Shown in pieces: positions 8,187-15,869 of a DNA stretch of 42,160 nt. Within the stretch, counting starts at the first letter, position 1, and every line of letters starts with the position of its first letter. Position numbers and translations under genes: made by a program. The notes beneath the pieces are model-generated. The model ran no database searches and was not told where the DNA came from. It worked only from the letters and a program-made list of their open reading frames with translations. Source of the stretch: Nocardia seriolae NBRC 15557 (GTDB taxonomy: Bacteria; Actinomycetota; Actinomycetes; Mycobacteriales; Mycobacteriaceae); NCBI RefSeq assembly GCF_007990715.1, contig NZ_BJWY01000059.1, forward strand, positions 1 to 42,160. The letters are read 5' to 3'.

Positions 8187-9242
8187 TCAACCGGCCGCGA
8201 CGGACCGCGTCGCATCGGCGAGGCGGCGCAGCGAAGGCGCGATTTCCGCACCGAGGCGGTGCATCGATTCCTCCACCAATTGTCTTGGCAGACCACCCCA
8301 GTCGACGAGCGCCTGAACGCGATCGAAACGGATCACATCGTGGAGCTCGGCGAGTTTGGCCGTGACGTACTCGCTGGTTCCGATCATCAGGTGCTGCCCC
8401 GGTTGCAGTCCGCGCTGGAATTGCTGGGGCGTCACGATGAACCCACCGCCGCCGGTGTGCTTGGGCCGCAGGAAGTCGTAGTAGTACGGATAGGTCGCGG
8501 CGGCCGCTTCCATGGTCGGCGCACCGAAGTAGTGCAGGGCGACGCCGAGGCGGAGTTTGTCGGCGTGGCCTGCTCGTTCACCTGCTTCCCGATAGATTTC
8601 GGCCAGGGGCAGCAGGCGTTCGTACGGTCCGCCGATGTAACCCAGAATCATTGGCAGGCCGAGGGTTCCGGCGCGGACCGCGCTGGACGGGGTGCCGCCC
8701 ACTCCCAGCCACACCGGCAGCGGATCCTGCACCGCCCTCGGGGTGACGGCGGCATCCTCGAGTGCGGCGCGGAACTCGCCCCGCCACGTCACCACCGGCT
8801 CCGACCGAATCCGCAGCAGGAGTTCGAGTTTCTCGGCGAACAGCTCGTCGTAGCGGCTCATATCGACACCGAACAGGGTGAACGGTTCCGGGTAAGCGCT
8901 GCGACCAACCGCGATTTCGGCCCGCCCCCCACTGATCAGATCCACGGTCGCGAAATCCTGATACACCCGCACCGGATCCAGCGCCCCGAGCGTGGTGACC
9001 GAACTCGTCAGCCGAATCCGCTCCGTCCGCGCCGCAATCGCAGCCAGCACCACCGCCGGCGACGACACGGAGAAATCCAGATTGTGATGCTCCCCAACCC
9101 CGAAGTGACCCAGCCCCAACCGATCCGCGAGCTCGCCCAGCGACACGATCTGCTCGATCCGCTCCGCGGCGGTGCGCCCGGCCCCGTCCACGGTGACCGC
9201 CTGCATATCGGCCAACGAAGCGATCCCAATATCGATGGTCAT
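8187..9242 (-). CDS. LLM-class flavin-dependent oxidoreductase (luciferase-like monooxygenase)
   Basis: This is a TIM-barrel luciferase-like oxidoreductase that uses reduced FMN or F420. Family landmarks are LGHFGVGEHHNLDFSVSSP near residue 45, RIRLTSSVTTLGALDPVRV near 75, LISGGRAEIAVGRSAYPEPF near 103 and LPVWLGVGGTPSSAVRAG near 165. The length of 351 residues is typical. The ATG at 9242 follows GGGAGGGG with suitable spacing; a TTG fifteen bases upstream is less likely. The gene is divergent from the HxlR-type regulator, with 103 bp between them holding a strong inverted repeat, so it is probably repressed by that regulator. The substrate is unknown; aldehydes, quinones and xenobiotics are all possible for this family. 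Confidence 0.88.
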   Translation of the reverse strand: MTIDIGIASLADMQAVTVDGAGRTAAERIEQIVSLGELADRLGLGHFGVGEHHNLDFSVSSPAVVLAAIAARTERIRLTSSVTTLGALDPVRVYQDFATVDLISGGRAEIAVGRSAYPEPFTLFGVDMSRYDELFAEKLELLLRIRSEPVVTWRGEFRAALEDAAVTPRAVQDPLPVWLGVGGTPSSAVRAGTLGLPMILGYIGGPYERLLPLAEIYREAGERAGHADKLRLGVALHYFGAPTMEAAAATYPYYYDFLRPKHTGGGGFIVTPQQFQRGLQPGQHLMIGTSEYVTAKLAELHDVIRFDRVQALVDWGGLPRQLVEESMHRLGAEIAPSLRRLADATRSVAAG

Positions 9243-9283
9243 GACAACCCCTCCCAAGGCGTCCGTTTTCGACTACGCCATCA

Positions 9284-9308
9284 CACTATATTTTTTATAG
9301 TGCACTAT
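9284..9308. promoter_or_regulatory. Operator-like inverted repeat between LLM oxidoreductase and HxlR genes
   Basis: CACTATA at 9284-9290 and TATAGTG at 9296-9302 form a perfect 7-bp inverted repeat with a five-T spacer, in an AT-rich island that contrasts with the GC-rich surroundings. A third half-site, CACTAT, follows at 9303-9308. It sits about 40 bp upstream of both starts, fitting a shared divergent operator for the HxlR-type regulator. Confidence 0.65.
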
Positions 9309-9345
9309 CAAGACCATACCAACTATGCATGTCTAGGATGACTCC

Positions 9346-9666
9346 ATGCCCGACCCCACCCCCGACTTCCACTCCGCCATCGAACTGATCGGCAAACGCT
9401 GGACCGGCGTGATCCTCCAACACCTCCTCACCGGCCCCCACCGCTTCAACGAACTACGCGACCGCATCCCCCGCATCACCGACGCCATGCTCTCCCAACG
9501 CCTCACGGAACTGGAACAAGCCGAGGTGGTGGAACGCCAGGTAACCGTGGCCCGCCCGGTGGAGATCCGCTACACCCTGACCCCCATCGGCACCAAGCTC
9601 GAACCCGTCCTCGCCGCCGTCCTGACCTGGAGCAAGGAGTGGGCCGCCGCCCACCGCTCCAAGTAG
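9346..9666 (+). CDS. HxlR family winged-helix transcriptional regulator
   Basis: The protein is 106 residues and is a MarR-like winged helix of the HxlR type. The signature IELIGKRWTGVILQHLL is at residues 9-25, followed by PHRFNELRDRIPRITDAMLS (recognition helix region) and the wing VVERQVTVARPVEIRYTLT near 60-80. No cysteine is present, so it cannot be a thiol switch like YodB or HypR; a ligand is more likely to control it. It is transcribed away from the luciferase-like oxidoreductase and likely regulates both genes through the CACTATA/TATAGTG repeat. The ATG at 9346 has little Shine-Dalgarno sequence (GGATG upstream), so it may be leaderless or weakly translated. Confidence 0.9.
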   Translation: MPDPTPDFHSAIELIGKRWTGVILQHLLTGPHRFNELRDRIPRITDAMLSQRLTELEQAEVVERQVTVARPVEIRYTLTPIGTKLEPVLAAVLTWSKEWAAAHRSK

Positions 9667-9852
9667 TCCGCCGAACCGGTTCGATCAGCCCGACCTCTCA
9701 GCCAACCGTCAGGAGGCTGACCAGTTTCTCCAGGGAGGCGGTGTACGCCCAGTTATCTTGTGTTCCAGCAACCGAATCCAACTCCCGCCGGGCAGAATCC
9801 AGCAGCGGAAGCGGTTCAGGCCGGAAGACCAGTGAAGTTGCTAAAGCACTGT

Positions 9853-10188
9853 TCAGAAGGTGAATTCGCCGTTGACTACACCCTTGGTGAAGGCGGTCCA
9901 CTCGGCGGGGTCGAAGTCGAGAGTAAAGCCTTGGGCGTCGTCGATGGTCGCGCTGCCGTCGGCTGAGAGGTTGAGGGACAGGCGATCTCCGATTCGGCCG
10001 GATTCGCCGCTCAGCACCAGGTCCAGGAAGGTGGGCCAGAGGGCGGCGACAATTTCGAGAATCGGCTGAATGTGAGGTGGACCCGCGTACTTGCTGTCTC
10101 GGATGACAACACGGTCGGTGCGATGGGCGATCTCGACACAGGTTCCTTCACCGCCGCTGAACGTGGACTTGAAGAACTCGGTACTCAC
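9853..10188 (-). CDS. DUF397 domain protein, partner of upstream XRE regulator
   Basis: The protein is 111 residues. The N-terminus, EFFKSTFSGGEGTCVEIA, is the DUF397 signature (normally W-KSSYSGG-CVEVA), followed by VVIRDSKYAG and, at the C-terminus, FDPAEWTAFTKGVVNGEF. Typical DUF397 proteins are 60-75 residues, so about 40 residues between the RDSK motif and the W-F motif are extra here. The GTG start at 10188 follows AAGGTG and lies nine bases after the stop of the XRE/DUF5753 gene, an operon arrangement seen widely in Nocardia and Streptomyces (as in the Scr1/Scr2 and WhiJ-type pairs). DUF397 proteins act as small partners or antagonists of the linked regulator; the molecular detail is not known for this one. 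Confidence 0.85.
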   Translation of the reverse strand: MSTEFFKSTFSGGEGTCVEIAHRTDRVVIRDSKYAGPPHIQPILEIVAALWPTFLDLVLSGESGRIGDRLSLNLSADGSATIDDAQGFTLDFDPAEWTAFTKGVVNGEFTF

Positions 10189-10197
10189 GTTTTCACC

Positions 10198-11061
10198 TTA
10201 GTTCCGGCCTGCGACCTCCTTGATCAGACCGAGCGACCGCTCGCGGTCGAGCGCGATCGATTGGATCTGGTTGAAGTGGTACTCGAGTGCGGTGACTCGC
10301 TTCGGCTCATCGACAATCTCGAAGTAGGCGGCAGATTCAGCCCAGCCCAGCGTGGGGAGGCGGGCGGTTTCGAAGCCCAAGAGGTGGAAGGTAGCGGAAT
10401 TGAGGCTTGCGATGTCGCTGCCCGCCTCGTACGGAATGACACGGAGGTCAAGGATGCCCGGATGCCGTTCCGCCATGGAGATCAGATGCTGCAGTTGCCT
10501 GCTGCGGATGTCATCTCCGCCGACCTTGTACATCAATGCCGCCTGCCCCACCACCACCGAGAGTTCGAGCGGGTCGGGATCTTCCAGCCGCCGCTGTCGA
10601 CGTAATCGCGCACTGACCCGTTGCTCGACTTCGGTCGGCCTATAGGTTGTCACTCGGGACTTCATGAGGACGCGCATGTAGTCCTCGGTCTGGAGAAGAC
10701 CTGGTATCACGACGTTCTCGAAGCTGCGGATACTCTGTGCGCCGGCCTCCAGGCCGTAGAAGCGCATGAGCTGATCATTGAACAGCGCGGAATATTCGGC
10801 GAACGGATGACTGCCCTTGGCGACTTCACGCAACTCAAGTAGTTCATCCCGTTCGTCGGATTCGAACTCGAGCAGCTTGATAAGCGTCGTCAGCTTCCCC
10901 TCGGTCAGGACGCCGCGCCCCTTCACCACCTTCGACCAGTACTGCGGAGTCACATCGACCGCCCGCGCGAGCATGTGCCCCTTCTCGCCACGCTCCTCGG
11001 CACGAGAGCCGATGCGCAACATCAGTTCCCAGCGCGCAACCGTCGGAGACACCGGAGCCAT
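10198..11061 (-). CDS. XRE-type regulator with DUF5753 domain
   Basis: The N-terminal 80 residues form a helix-turn-helix domain (RAVDVTPQYWSKVVKGRG near residue 35). The remainder is DUF5753, marked by ENVVIPGLLQTEDYMRVLM near 115 and FETARLPTLGWAESAAYFE near 230. The start chosen is ATG 11061 (MAPVSPTVARWEL) with GAGG five bases upstream; the frame stays open 141 bases further up but that stretch has no family sequence and includes the operator region. Regulators of this class are usually paired with a DUF397 gene, as here, and control development or antibiotic production in Streptomyces. A perfect palindrome at 11142-11154 is a candidate autoregulatory site. Confidence 0.88.
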   Translation of the reverse strand: MAPVSPTVARWELMLRIGSRAEERGEKGHMLARAVDVTPQYWSKVVKGRGVLTEGKLTTLIKLLEFESDERDELLELREVAKGSHPFAEYSALFNDQLMRFYGLEAGAQSIRSFENVVIPGLLQTEDYMRVLMKSRVTTYRPTEVEQRVSARLRRQRRLEDPDPLELSVVVGQAALMYKVGGDDIRSRQLQHLISMAERHPGILDLRVIPYEAGSDIASLNSATFHLLGFETARLPTLGWAESAAYFEIVDEPKRVTALEYHFNQIQSIALDRERSLGLIKEVAGRN

Positions 11062-11141
11062 CTGACCTCGATTCTTCCCTGCAGTGGGGTGCCCCAACCG
11101 TAGCCCAAGAGGTCTCGAACACCCCAAGAGATTCATTGCCA

Positions 11142-11160
11142 GGTTTACTAAACCAGAGTA
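11142..11160. promoter_or_regulatory. Palindrome and -10-like element upstream of XRE gene
   Basis: GGTTTACTAAACC at 11142-11154 is a perfect 13-bp palindrome with one central base. On the minus strand a -10-like TACTCT lies at 11160-11155, immediately upstream, which would place the palindrome over the transcription start about 85 bp before the XRE ATG. A related GGTTCACT lies at 11162-11169. Autoregulation is inferred from position. Confidence 0.5.
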
Positions 11161-11243
11161 TGGTTCACTGCATAGACACGGCACGAAGCCGCTATTGATC
11201 AAAATCCTGTATCCACAAGCGTATTCAGCTAGGGGCTGACGTA

Positions 11244-11432
11244 ATGCTTTGGGACGTTTGGTTTTTACTTCTGATTACCGGCATTGGATCGACCCTCACG
11301 GCCATCGCTCGGTGGGGTTTCACCGATGCCGCCTCGTCCGCATCCGAGGATTCGGCGCAGGTCGCGGGTGGATTCCCGCGCATACCGCTACGGAACCGTC
11401 ATCGCAGGCATGGCAGGCATCGCGCGTGGTGA
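11244..11432 (+). CDS. Small putative membrane protein
   Basis: The reading frame encodes 62 residues. Residues 5-23 (VWFLLLITGIGSTLTAIAR) form one hydrophobic segment, followed by a polar, arginine-rich tail. AGGGG lies eight bases before the ATG. It is divergent from the XRE/DUF397 pair and followed 31 bp later by another small gene on the same strand. I do not recognise the family. The tail's composition is unremarkable for GC-rich noise, so the 3' part may not be selected as coding. Confidence 0.4.
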   Translation: MLWDVWFLLLITGIGSTLTAIARWGFTDAASSASEDSAQVAGGFPRIPLRNRHRRHGRHRAW

Positions 11433-11463
11433 CGCGCAACCTCTTCTGACATCGGAGTCAATG

Positions 11464-11691
11464 ATGACCAATCCTTATGTGGCACCTGCCGATCCGCCCG
11501 GGCGGGACCGCACTGCGTCGCTGCGCGATCACCCCTCCTGGCACGCCCGACCCTCTCGTGACGCGGTGTTCTCCGATCGGGATATCGAGGCCCTGCTGCG
11601 GGCTCACAGCGAGGCGTGCGAACGGGCTGGGTGCGCGCTACGAAGACATCTCGTGCGGTTGCGCGACGAGCGGGCGGGGAGGCGGCCGTGA
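11464..11691 (+). CDS. Small hypothetical protein
   Basis: The gene encodes 75 residues starting MTNPYVAPADPPG, from the second of two adjacent ATGs; GGAG ends six bases before it. The middle is a charged helix-forming stretch (SDRDIEALLRAHSEACER), and the C-terminus is rich in arginine. The stop codon overlaps the next start as GTGA, which supports both as real genes. Function is unknown. Its position beside an XRE/DUF397 module suggests a Nocardia-type accessory cassette. Confidence 0.55.
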   Translation: MTNPYVAPADPPGRDRTASLRDHPSWHARPSRDAVFSDRDIEALLRAHSEACERAGCALRRHLVRLRDERAGRRP

Positions 11692-11927
11692 TCAGGCTGC
11701 CGGACTGGGTGAAAGTGGGTGCGCCGGTCCGCTTTCGGATGACGGGACGCGACGATGTCCGGTGCGTCATCACAGCGGTCGGCTCGAGCGGGCGAATCAC
11801 TCTATGCAATGGGGAGCGGTTCGAGTCGACCGACTTCACATCCGGAAATCGGAGCGGCGAGGGCCATTTCGAGAAGATCAACCGGCTGTCGCGGGTGACC
11901 AAGTCCATGCGGGCGACGGGAGCATGA
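11688..11927 (+). CDS. Small hypothetical protein, beta-rich
   Basis: The gene encodes 79 residues starting with GTG in a four-base overlap with the previous stop. Alternating hydrophobic and polar residues (VGAPVRFRMTGRDDVRCVIT and SSGRITLCNGERFES) suggest a small beta barrel, perhaps SH3-like; no named family is recognised. It is the last gene of a three-gene set divergent from the XRE regulator. Its stop codon abuts the A-run of the terminator that serves the opposite-strand exported protein gene. Confidence 0.55.
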   Translation: MIRLPDWVKVGAPVRFRMTGRDDVRCVITAVGSSGRITLCNGERFESTDFTSGNRSGEGHFEKINRLSRVTKSMRATGA

Positions 11928-11965
11928 AAAAAGCCGTGGAGCGCACCCCGGAGGCGCTCCACGGC
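11927..11965 (-). terminator. Rho-independent terminator of exported protein gene
   Basis: On the minus strand a perfect 12-bp stem (GCCGTGGAGCGC and its complement, plus-strand arms 11933-11944 and 11954-11965, 9-nt loop) is followed by six T residues. The T-tract overlaps the stop of the opposite-strand gene ending at 11927. Confidence 0.85.
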
Positions 11966-11982
11966 TCGTGTTCTGTTGGGGG

Positions 11983-12360
11983 TCAGTCGATTTTGACGTT
12001 CATGCCGTAGTCGATGGTGTTGTGGTGGGGAGAGGTGACCGTCAACTCGTAGGTGCCGGTGACCGGGAGGGTGACGCGGGACCACTGGCGCTGGTAGGAG
12101 AGGGTGCCGGTGGGGCCCGTGATCGTGACGACCACGTCGGACCAGTTCGGGTTGGCGTCGACGATCATGACCTGGCCGCCGCGGGCGTCGAGTTTCCAGG
12201 TGTCGTGGCTGAAGCCGATGAGGCGGCCGTCCACGTGACCGTTGTCGGTGCCGTAGGCGAAGTAGATGTGGTTGTCGTCGGCGGAGGCGGTGCCGGAGCC
12301 GAGGATGGTGGCGGTGGAGGCGGCGGCGAGGAGGGCGGCGGCCAGGAACTTCTTGGTCAT
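11983..12360 (-). CDS. Small exported protein of unknown function
   Basis: The protein is 125 residues. It begins MTKKFLAAALLAAASTATIL, a Sec signal peptide with probable cleavage after GTASA near residue 27. The mature part is rich in beta-strand-forming residues, W, Y and T (WSDVVVTITGPTGTLSYQRQ, VTGTYELTVTSP), and has no cysteine. The predicted fold is a small beta sandwich; the family is not recognised. The ATG at 12360 is chosen because it starts the signal peptide; an upstream in-frame start would add 15 residues unlike a leader. A strong terminator follows, so it is probably a single-gene transcript. Confidence 0.7.
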   Translation of the reverse strand: MTKKFLAAALLAAASTATILGSGTASADDNHIYFAYGTDNGHVDGRLIGFSHDTWKLDARGGQVMIVDANPNWSDVVVTITGPTGTLSYQRQWSRVTLPVTGTYELTVTSPHHNTIDYGMNVKID

Positions 12361-12416
12361 GGCACGAGGATGGGCGGGGGCACCAATCGGATACCAACAG
12401 CACACTATCGGCGCAC

Positions 12417-12450
12417 GTCGCAGGGCAATTGGTGGTCGCAGGGCAATTGG
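12417..12450. repeat. Two direct repeats of 16 bp, period 18
   Basis: GTCGCAGGGCAATTGG occurs at 12417-12432 and again, identical, at 12435-12450, in the 103-bp gap between the DUF4389 gene and the exported protein gene, both leftward. It could be an operator for the exported protein promoter or a chance short duplication. Confidence 0.6.
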
Positions 12451-12463
12451 GGATCGGGTGCGA

Positions 12464-13273
12464 TCAGGGGGTGGGCTGCGGCCATTCGATGTGGGTCGGG
12501 GTGGGCTGGTCGTCGGTGCTGTAGTCCGGGCCGGGGTTGAAGATGCTCCAGAGGATGCCGAGTATCAGGATGACCCAGAGCAGGACCTTCGCGGCCTGCG
12601 AGACCAGCAGGGGACGGGTCGGCGAGGCGGGGACGAAGCCGGGCGGCGGGACCTCACCCGGTGCGGGGACGGGGCCGTCGCCGAAGGGCTGGGTCAGGTA
12701 GGTCGGGGTGAGCATCAGCCAGTAGGCGTCGGTGCGGACCTGGCAGCGCAGCACGGCGGCGGTGGCCTGGAAGACCGCGGCGGGCATGCGGCCGGTGACG
12801 AGCATGATCAGCCAGATGATGACGGCGATGACCGTCCAGCCCGTCGACAGCCAGCTGGTGAAGGCGAGGATCGGGATCGCCAGGATGAAGCGGAAGAACA
12901 CCGCCCACCGGTTCAGGCGGGTGGGGGCGGGGAACTGCACGCGCACCGGGTAATTCGCGTCGACGTCGAGGCTGAACGGCGGATACGCGTCCACCAGCAG
13001 GTACATGTAGGCCAGCACCCGGATGGTGTAGGCGAGGGTGGCACGCAGGAAATCGCCGCACCAGGCCGGGAGCGCACCGGTGAACAGTGCACCGAACCAG
13101 CCGAGGAAGGCCACCACCGCCGAGGCCAGGCCGATGACGATCAGGATCAGCAGGTGCGGGACGGCCAGGATCGCGCGGAGCAGGACCGTCCAGCGACGCT
13201 GCTGTTCGGGCGGGAAGACATCCAGCCCGACAATGGGTTCCGGGGTCGGCTCTACAGCCGGGTATTCGGCCAT
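12464..13273 (-). CDS. DUF4389 domain membrane protein
   Basis: The protein is 269 residues. Residues 27-65 hold WTVLLRAILAVPHLLILIVI and the following hydrophobic helix; DAYPPFSLDVDANYPVRVQF near 97 is a DUF4389 landmark, repeated weakly near 185 (YWLMLTPTYL). Hydrophobic segments near 27-60, 75-95, 130-165 and 225-245 indicate a membrane protein with two related halves. A proline-rich linker near 200-220 precedes the last helix. The function of DUF4389 is unknown. It lies upstream of, and on the same strand as, the small exported protein, with 103 bp between. Confidence 0.75.
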   Translation of the reverse strand: MAEYPAVEPTPEPIVGLDVFPPEQQRRWTVLLRAILAVPHLLILIVIGLASAVVAFLGWFGALFTGALPAWCGDFLRATLAYTIRVLAYMYLLVDAYPPFSLDVDANYPVRVQFPAPTRLNRWAVFFRFILAIPILAFTSWLSTGWTVIAVIIWLIMLVTGRMPAAVFQATAAVLRCQVRTDAYWLMLTPTYLTQPFGDGPVPAPGEVPPPGFVPASPTRPLLVSQAAKVLLWVILILGILWSIFNPGPDYSTDDQPTPTHIEWPQPTP

Positions 13274-13353
13274 TCCCGCACTCGCTTCCTGGTCTGTACA
13301 GACGGAAAAGTGACGTTCCTGGCCAGCGTCCCATATGGTCGGCGGTCCGAGTC

Positions 13354-14787
13354 TCAGGCCGCGCCGGATTCGAAGGCCGTCATCGTGCTCACCGCGGCTT
13401 CCGGTTTCTCCCAGGGGGCCGCTTCCGGGAAGTACGTATCCAGGAATTCACTGACGGCGCGCACCCGTTCGGCCTCCGGGACCTCCGGGAAACTGCCGTC
13501 ATTGAGGCAGAAGAAATCGACATTGCGGCGTTTGGCGAGGCCGTCGAGCAGGGCCAGGCCGGTGTACATGGTGGTGTCCACGTACCGCATCTTGGCGGCT
13601 TCCTGCGGCACCGCGCGGCCGGTGAGCAGGGCGTAGTAGTGGTAGAGCGAATTGGTCACCGAGATGTCGGTGGCGGCGCGGAAACGGCTCGCGCGGGTGC
13701 GGGCGAAATCCTCGGGGAACACCTGTTCCATTTCGTGGAGGACGCTGCGGCGCAGGGGAACCGGGGTGTGCTCGAGGTGGCGGGTGATGACGTGACCGAA
13801 ACGCTGGGTCAGCAGGGCGCGATTGACGCGGGCCGCGTTCTCGAAGCCGCTGCGGCGTTCGTTGTTGGCGCCGGGGCCGATTCGGGTGCCCGCCTCGATA
13901 TAGCGGCTGACGCCGGCGGGGGTGAAGAACATGGACGGGCGCACGGGGCGCGCGAAGAACATGTCGTCGTTGGAGTACAGGAAGTGCTCCGACAGTCCCT
14001 CGATGTGCTGCAATTGGCATTCGATCGCATGGGAATTGAACACCGGCAGCCCGCTGATGTCCGAGAAATGGTCCACCGCACGGACAATGGTGACCTTCGG
14101 ATCCTCGGCCAGCCAGTCCGGCACCCGGGAGTCGGTGGCGATGAAGATGCGGCGGATCCACGGGGCGTTCTTGTGCACCGAGCGCAGGGCGTAGCGCAGT
14201 TCGTCGATCTGGCGGATGCGAGCATCCGCGTCGTCGCCCTCGCCGACGACCACCTGGGCCAGCATTCCCGCACGGCGGGCGCGGAATTCGGGGTCGGTGC
14301 CGTCCACCCAGGAGAACACGATGTCGATATCGAAACCGACGTCGGTCGGGTGCGGGGTGAACATGCCGGCCAGGGTGGGCCAGCTGGCGTCGTAGAGCAG
14401 CACGGTGGTCGGCTCGACGTCGGCGACGTCGAAGACCATGCGGGTCAACGCATTCGGGCGCGGGCACTCGACGGTGTCGCCGTGGTACTCCCACAGCTCG
14501 ATCTCGATGTGATGGGCGGTGTCCAGGTCGCGGCCGAGCCGGAAGACATTGTGCTGCTTCTCATTGCACGAGAACCCGGCGACCACGGCGGCCCCGAGCA
14601 CCCGTCTGAGCGCGGCCCGATGACCGCTGTCCACGGCCAGCACCAGCCGGTGGGATGCGTCGCGCACCAGCAGGTACGGGACTTCGGCGGCGGTCAATTC
14701 CCCACGCAGATGGCGCAGATCGTCGATCACCGCATTCGACACCACCAGATTCGCCACGGTCGCGCCACCCACCCACTCGTTCACCAT
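13354..14787 (-). CDS. Stealth family protein (capsular polysaccharide phosphotransferase-like)
   Basis: This is a Stealth protein, a family including bacterial sugar-1-phosphate transferases for capsules and eukaryotic GlcNAc-1-phosphotransferase. The conserved regions are in order. CR1 is DIDIVFSWVDGTDPEF near residue 150. CR2 is DELRYALRSVHKNAPWIRRI to LYSNDDMFFARP, near 195-285. CR3 is LEHTPVPLRRSVLHEMEQVF to SLYHYYALLTG, near 340-390. A short CR4 is FFCLNDGSF near 425. The first 140 residues are an extra N-terminal domain resembling a nucleotidyltransferase-like substrate-binding region. ATG 14787 is preferred, six bases after GGAG; a GTG lies just before it. The likely role is cell-surface polymer assembly. 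Confidence 0.85.
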   Translation of the reverse strand: MVNEWVGGATVANLVVSNAVIDDLRHLRGELTAAEVPYLLVRDASHRLVLAVDSGHRAALRRVLGAAVVAGFSCNEKQHNVFRLGRDLDTAHHIEIELWEYHGDTVECPRPNALTRMVFDVADVEPTTVLLYDASWPTLAGMFTPHPTDVGFDIDIVFSWVDGTDPEFRARRAGMLAQVVVGEGDDADARIRQIDELRYALRSVHKNAPWIRRIFIATDSRVPDWLAEDPKVTIVRAVDHFSDISGLPVFNSHAIECQLQHIEGLSEHFLYSNDDMFFARPVRPSMFFTPAGVSRYIEAGTRIGPGANNERRSGFENAARVNRALLTQRFGHVITRHLEHTPVPLRRSVLHEMEQVFPEDFARTRASRFRAATDISVTNSLYHYYALLTGRAVPQEAAKMRYVDTTMYTGLALLDGLAKRRNVDFFCLNDGSFPEVPEAERVRAVSEFLDTYFPEAAPWEKPEAAVSTMTAFESGAA

Positions 14788-15342
14788 CACCGTCTCCGCT
14801 CTGTTCGCACTTCACTCACTGCTCCCCCGCGCCGACACGGCCCCGCGCCGGCCCGGGCGGGGACCCGGGGCCGGCGCATGCCGTGAAAACTGTTGCGCAG
14901 TCAGAAGAACGGAGCGGACAGGGCGGTGCGAGGTGTGTTCCACGGTCGTCGCTGATACGGCCGGAATCCCATTCGCACTCACCTCACTCGTTCACATGAC
15001 GCCTGTCGCGCCGGCGGAAAAGCTCTTCGCGTTCGTCGACACCACGGCGCTCGGGGAAAAGCCGCTGTGGGCGGACGAGCTTCACCGGACGGTCATCGGC
15101 CGGTTACTCGCATGACCTCGTTCAGACGAGGGACTGTAACGAATGATGCAACCGTTATCGCTTCTCGTCAATCCGTTTCCCCGCAGGTCCGGCTATGTTT
15201 TCACAGACGTAACCGACAAACAGGACAAGGCTCGCAGGATGGGGACGCACCGCGGACGCCAGCGGGCCAGCGCGACAACGGCATACACTTGCCACAGCAC
15301 AGTCCAGCCCGCTGTGCGCGACCCGATGGTGAGGTGACGCGG
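14788..15342. other. Intergenic region with an esterase-like fragment
   Basis: The 555-bp gap holds no convincing complete gene. A short frame at 14996-15115 (39 codons) ends PLWADELHRTVIGRLLA, which resembles the C-terminal Asp/His region of GDSL/SGNH esterases; it may be a relic. An inverted repeat, TAACG (15137-15141) and CGTTA (15153-15157), lies further on. The rest is likely promoter for the operon starting at 15343. Confidence 0.4.
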
Positions 15343-15852
15343 ATGGTGGCCGAAGCACGGGAACGTCAGGAGCCCTCGACAGTGGCAGTAACCGGCAACA
15401 CCGCAGGCGAGCAGGATCACCCCGAACTGGACGTCCTACCCGACTGGCCGCTCGACACCATCGCGGTCCTGGTGACCACCGATCCCGCACCGCACGCCAT
15501 CCCGGTCTCGTGGCCGGTGCGCGCCGGGGATCGGCGAATCCTGCTCAGCCTCAAGTCCGATCGCGGTTCGCTGGCGCGACTGCGGGAGCGGCCCCCGGTG
15601 GCGCTGCTGATCCTGGGCGGCGGCAATGTGGCGCTGTGCGCGCGCGGCACCGCCGAGGTGGTGGCCGACCCGCTGCCGGGCGCGGACGATTACGTGGCGG
15701 TGGAGCTGAAGGTCGAGGTGATCGACGATCACCGGCAGTCGGCATTCGCGGTGGCCACGGGAATTCAACGCACCGTCCTGGACGACTCCGAACTACGCTA
15801 TCTGGAGCAACGGGTCGCGGTGCTCAAAGCCATGGCGGCCGACCGGAACTGA
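15343..15852 (+). CDS. Pyridoxamine 5'-phosphate oxidase family (FMN-binding split barrel) protein
   Basis: The 169-residue protein has the split-barrel pattern of the PPOX class: strand DTIAVLVTTDPAPHAIPVSW near residue 35, RILLSLKSDRGSLARLRERP near 60 and VALLILGGGNVALCARGTAE near 80. Members bind FMN, F420 or haem, and substrates vary. The ATG at 15343 follows GAGGTG with six bases of spacing. The stop is 17 bp from the TerD gene start, so the two are likely one transcript. The final 20 residues form a charged helix. A specific reaction cannot be assigned. Confidence 0.78.
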   Translation: MVAEARERQEPSTVAVTGNTAGEQDHPELDVLPDWPLDTIAVLVTTDPAPHAIPVSWPVRAGDRRILLSLKSDRGSLARLRERPPVALLILGGGNVALCARGTAEVVADPLPGADDYVAVELKVEVIDDHRQSAFAVATGIQRTVLDDSELRYLEQRVAVLKAMAADRN

Positions 15853-15869
15853 GTATCGAAGGAGACCGT

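Noticed and set aside
9698..9901. Minus-strand frame of 67 codons ending NWAYTASLEKLVSLLTVG, downstream of the DUF397 gene
   Set aside because: It overlaps the end of the DUF397 gene, has no ribosome binding site and no recognised family; at most a relic tail.
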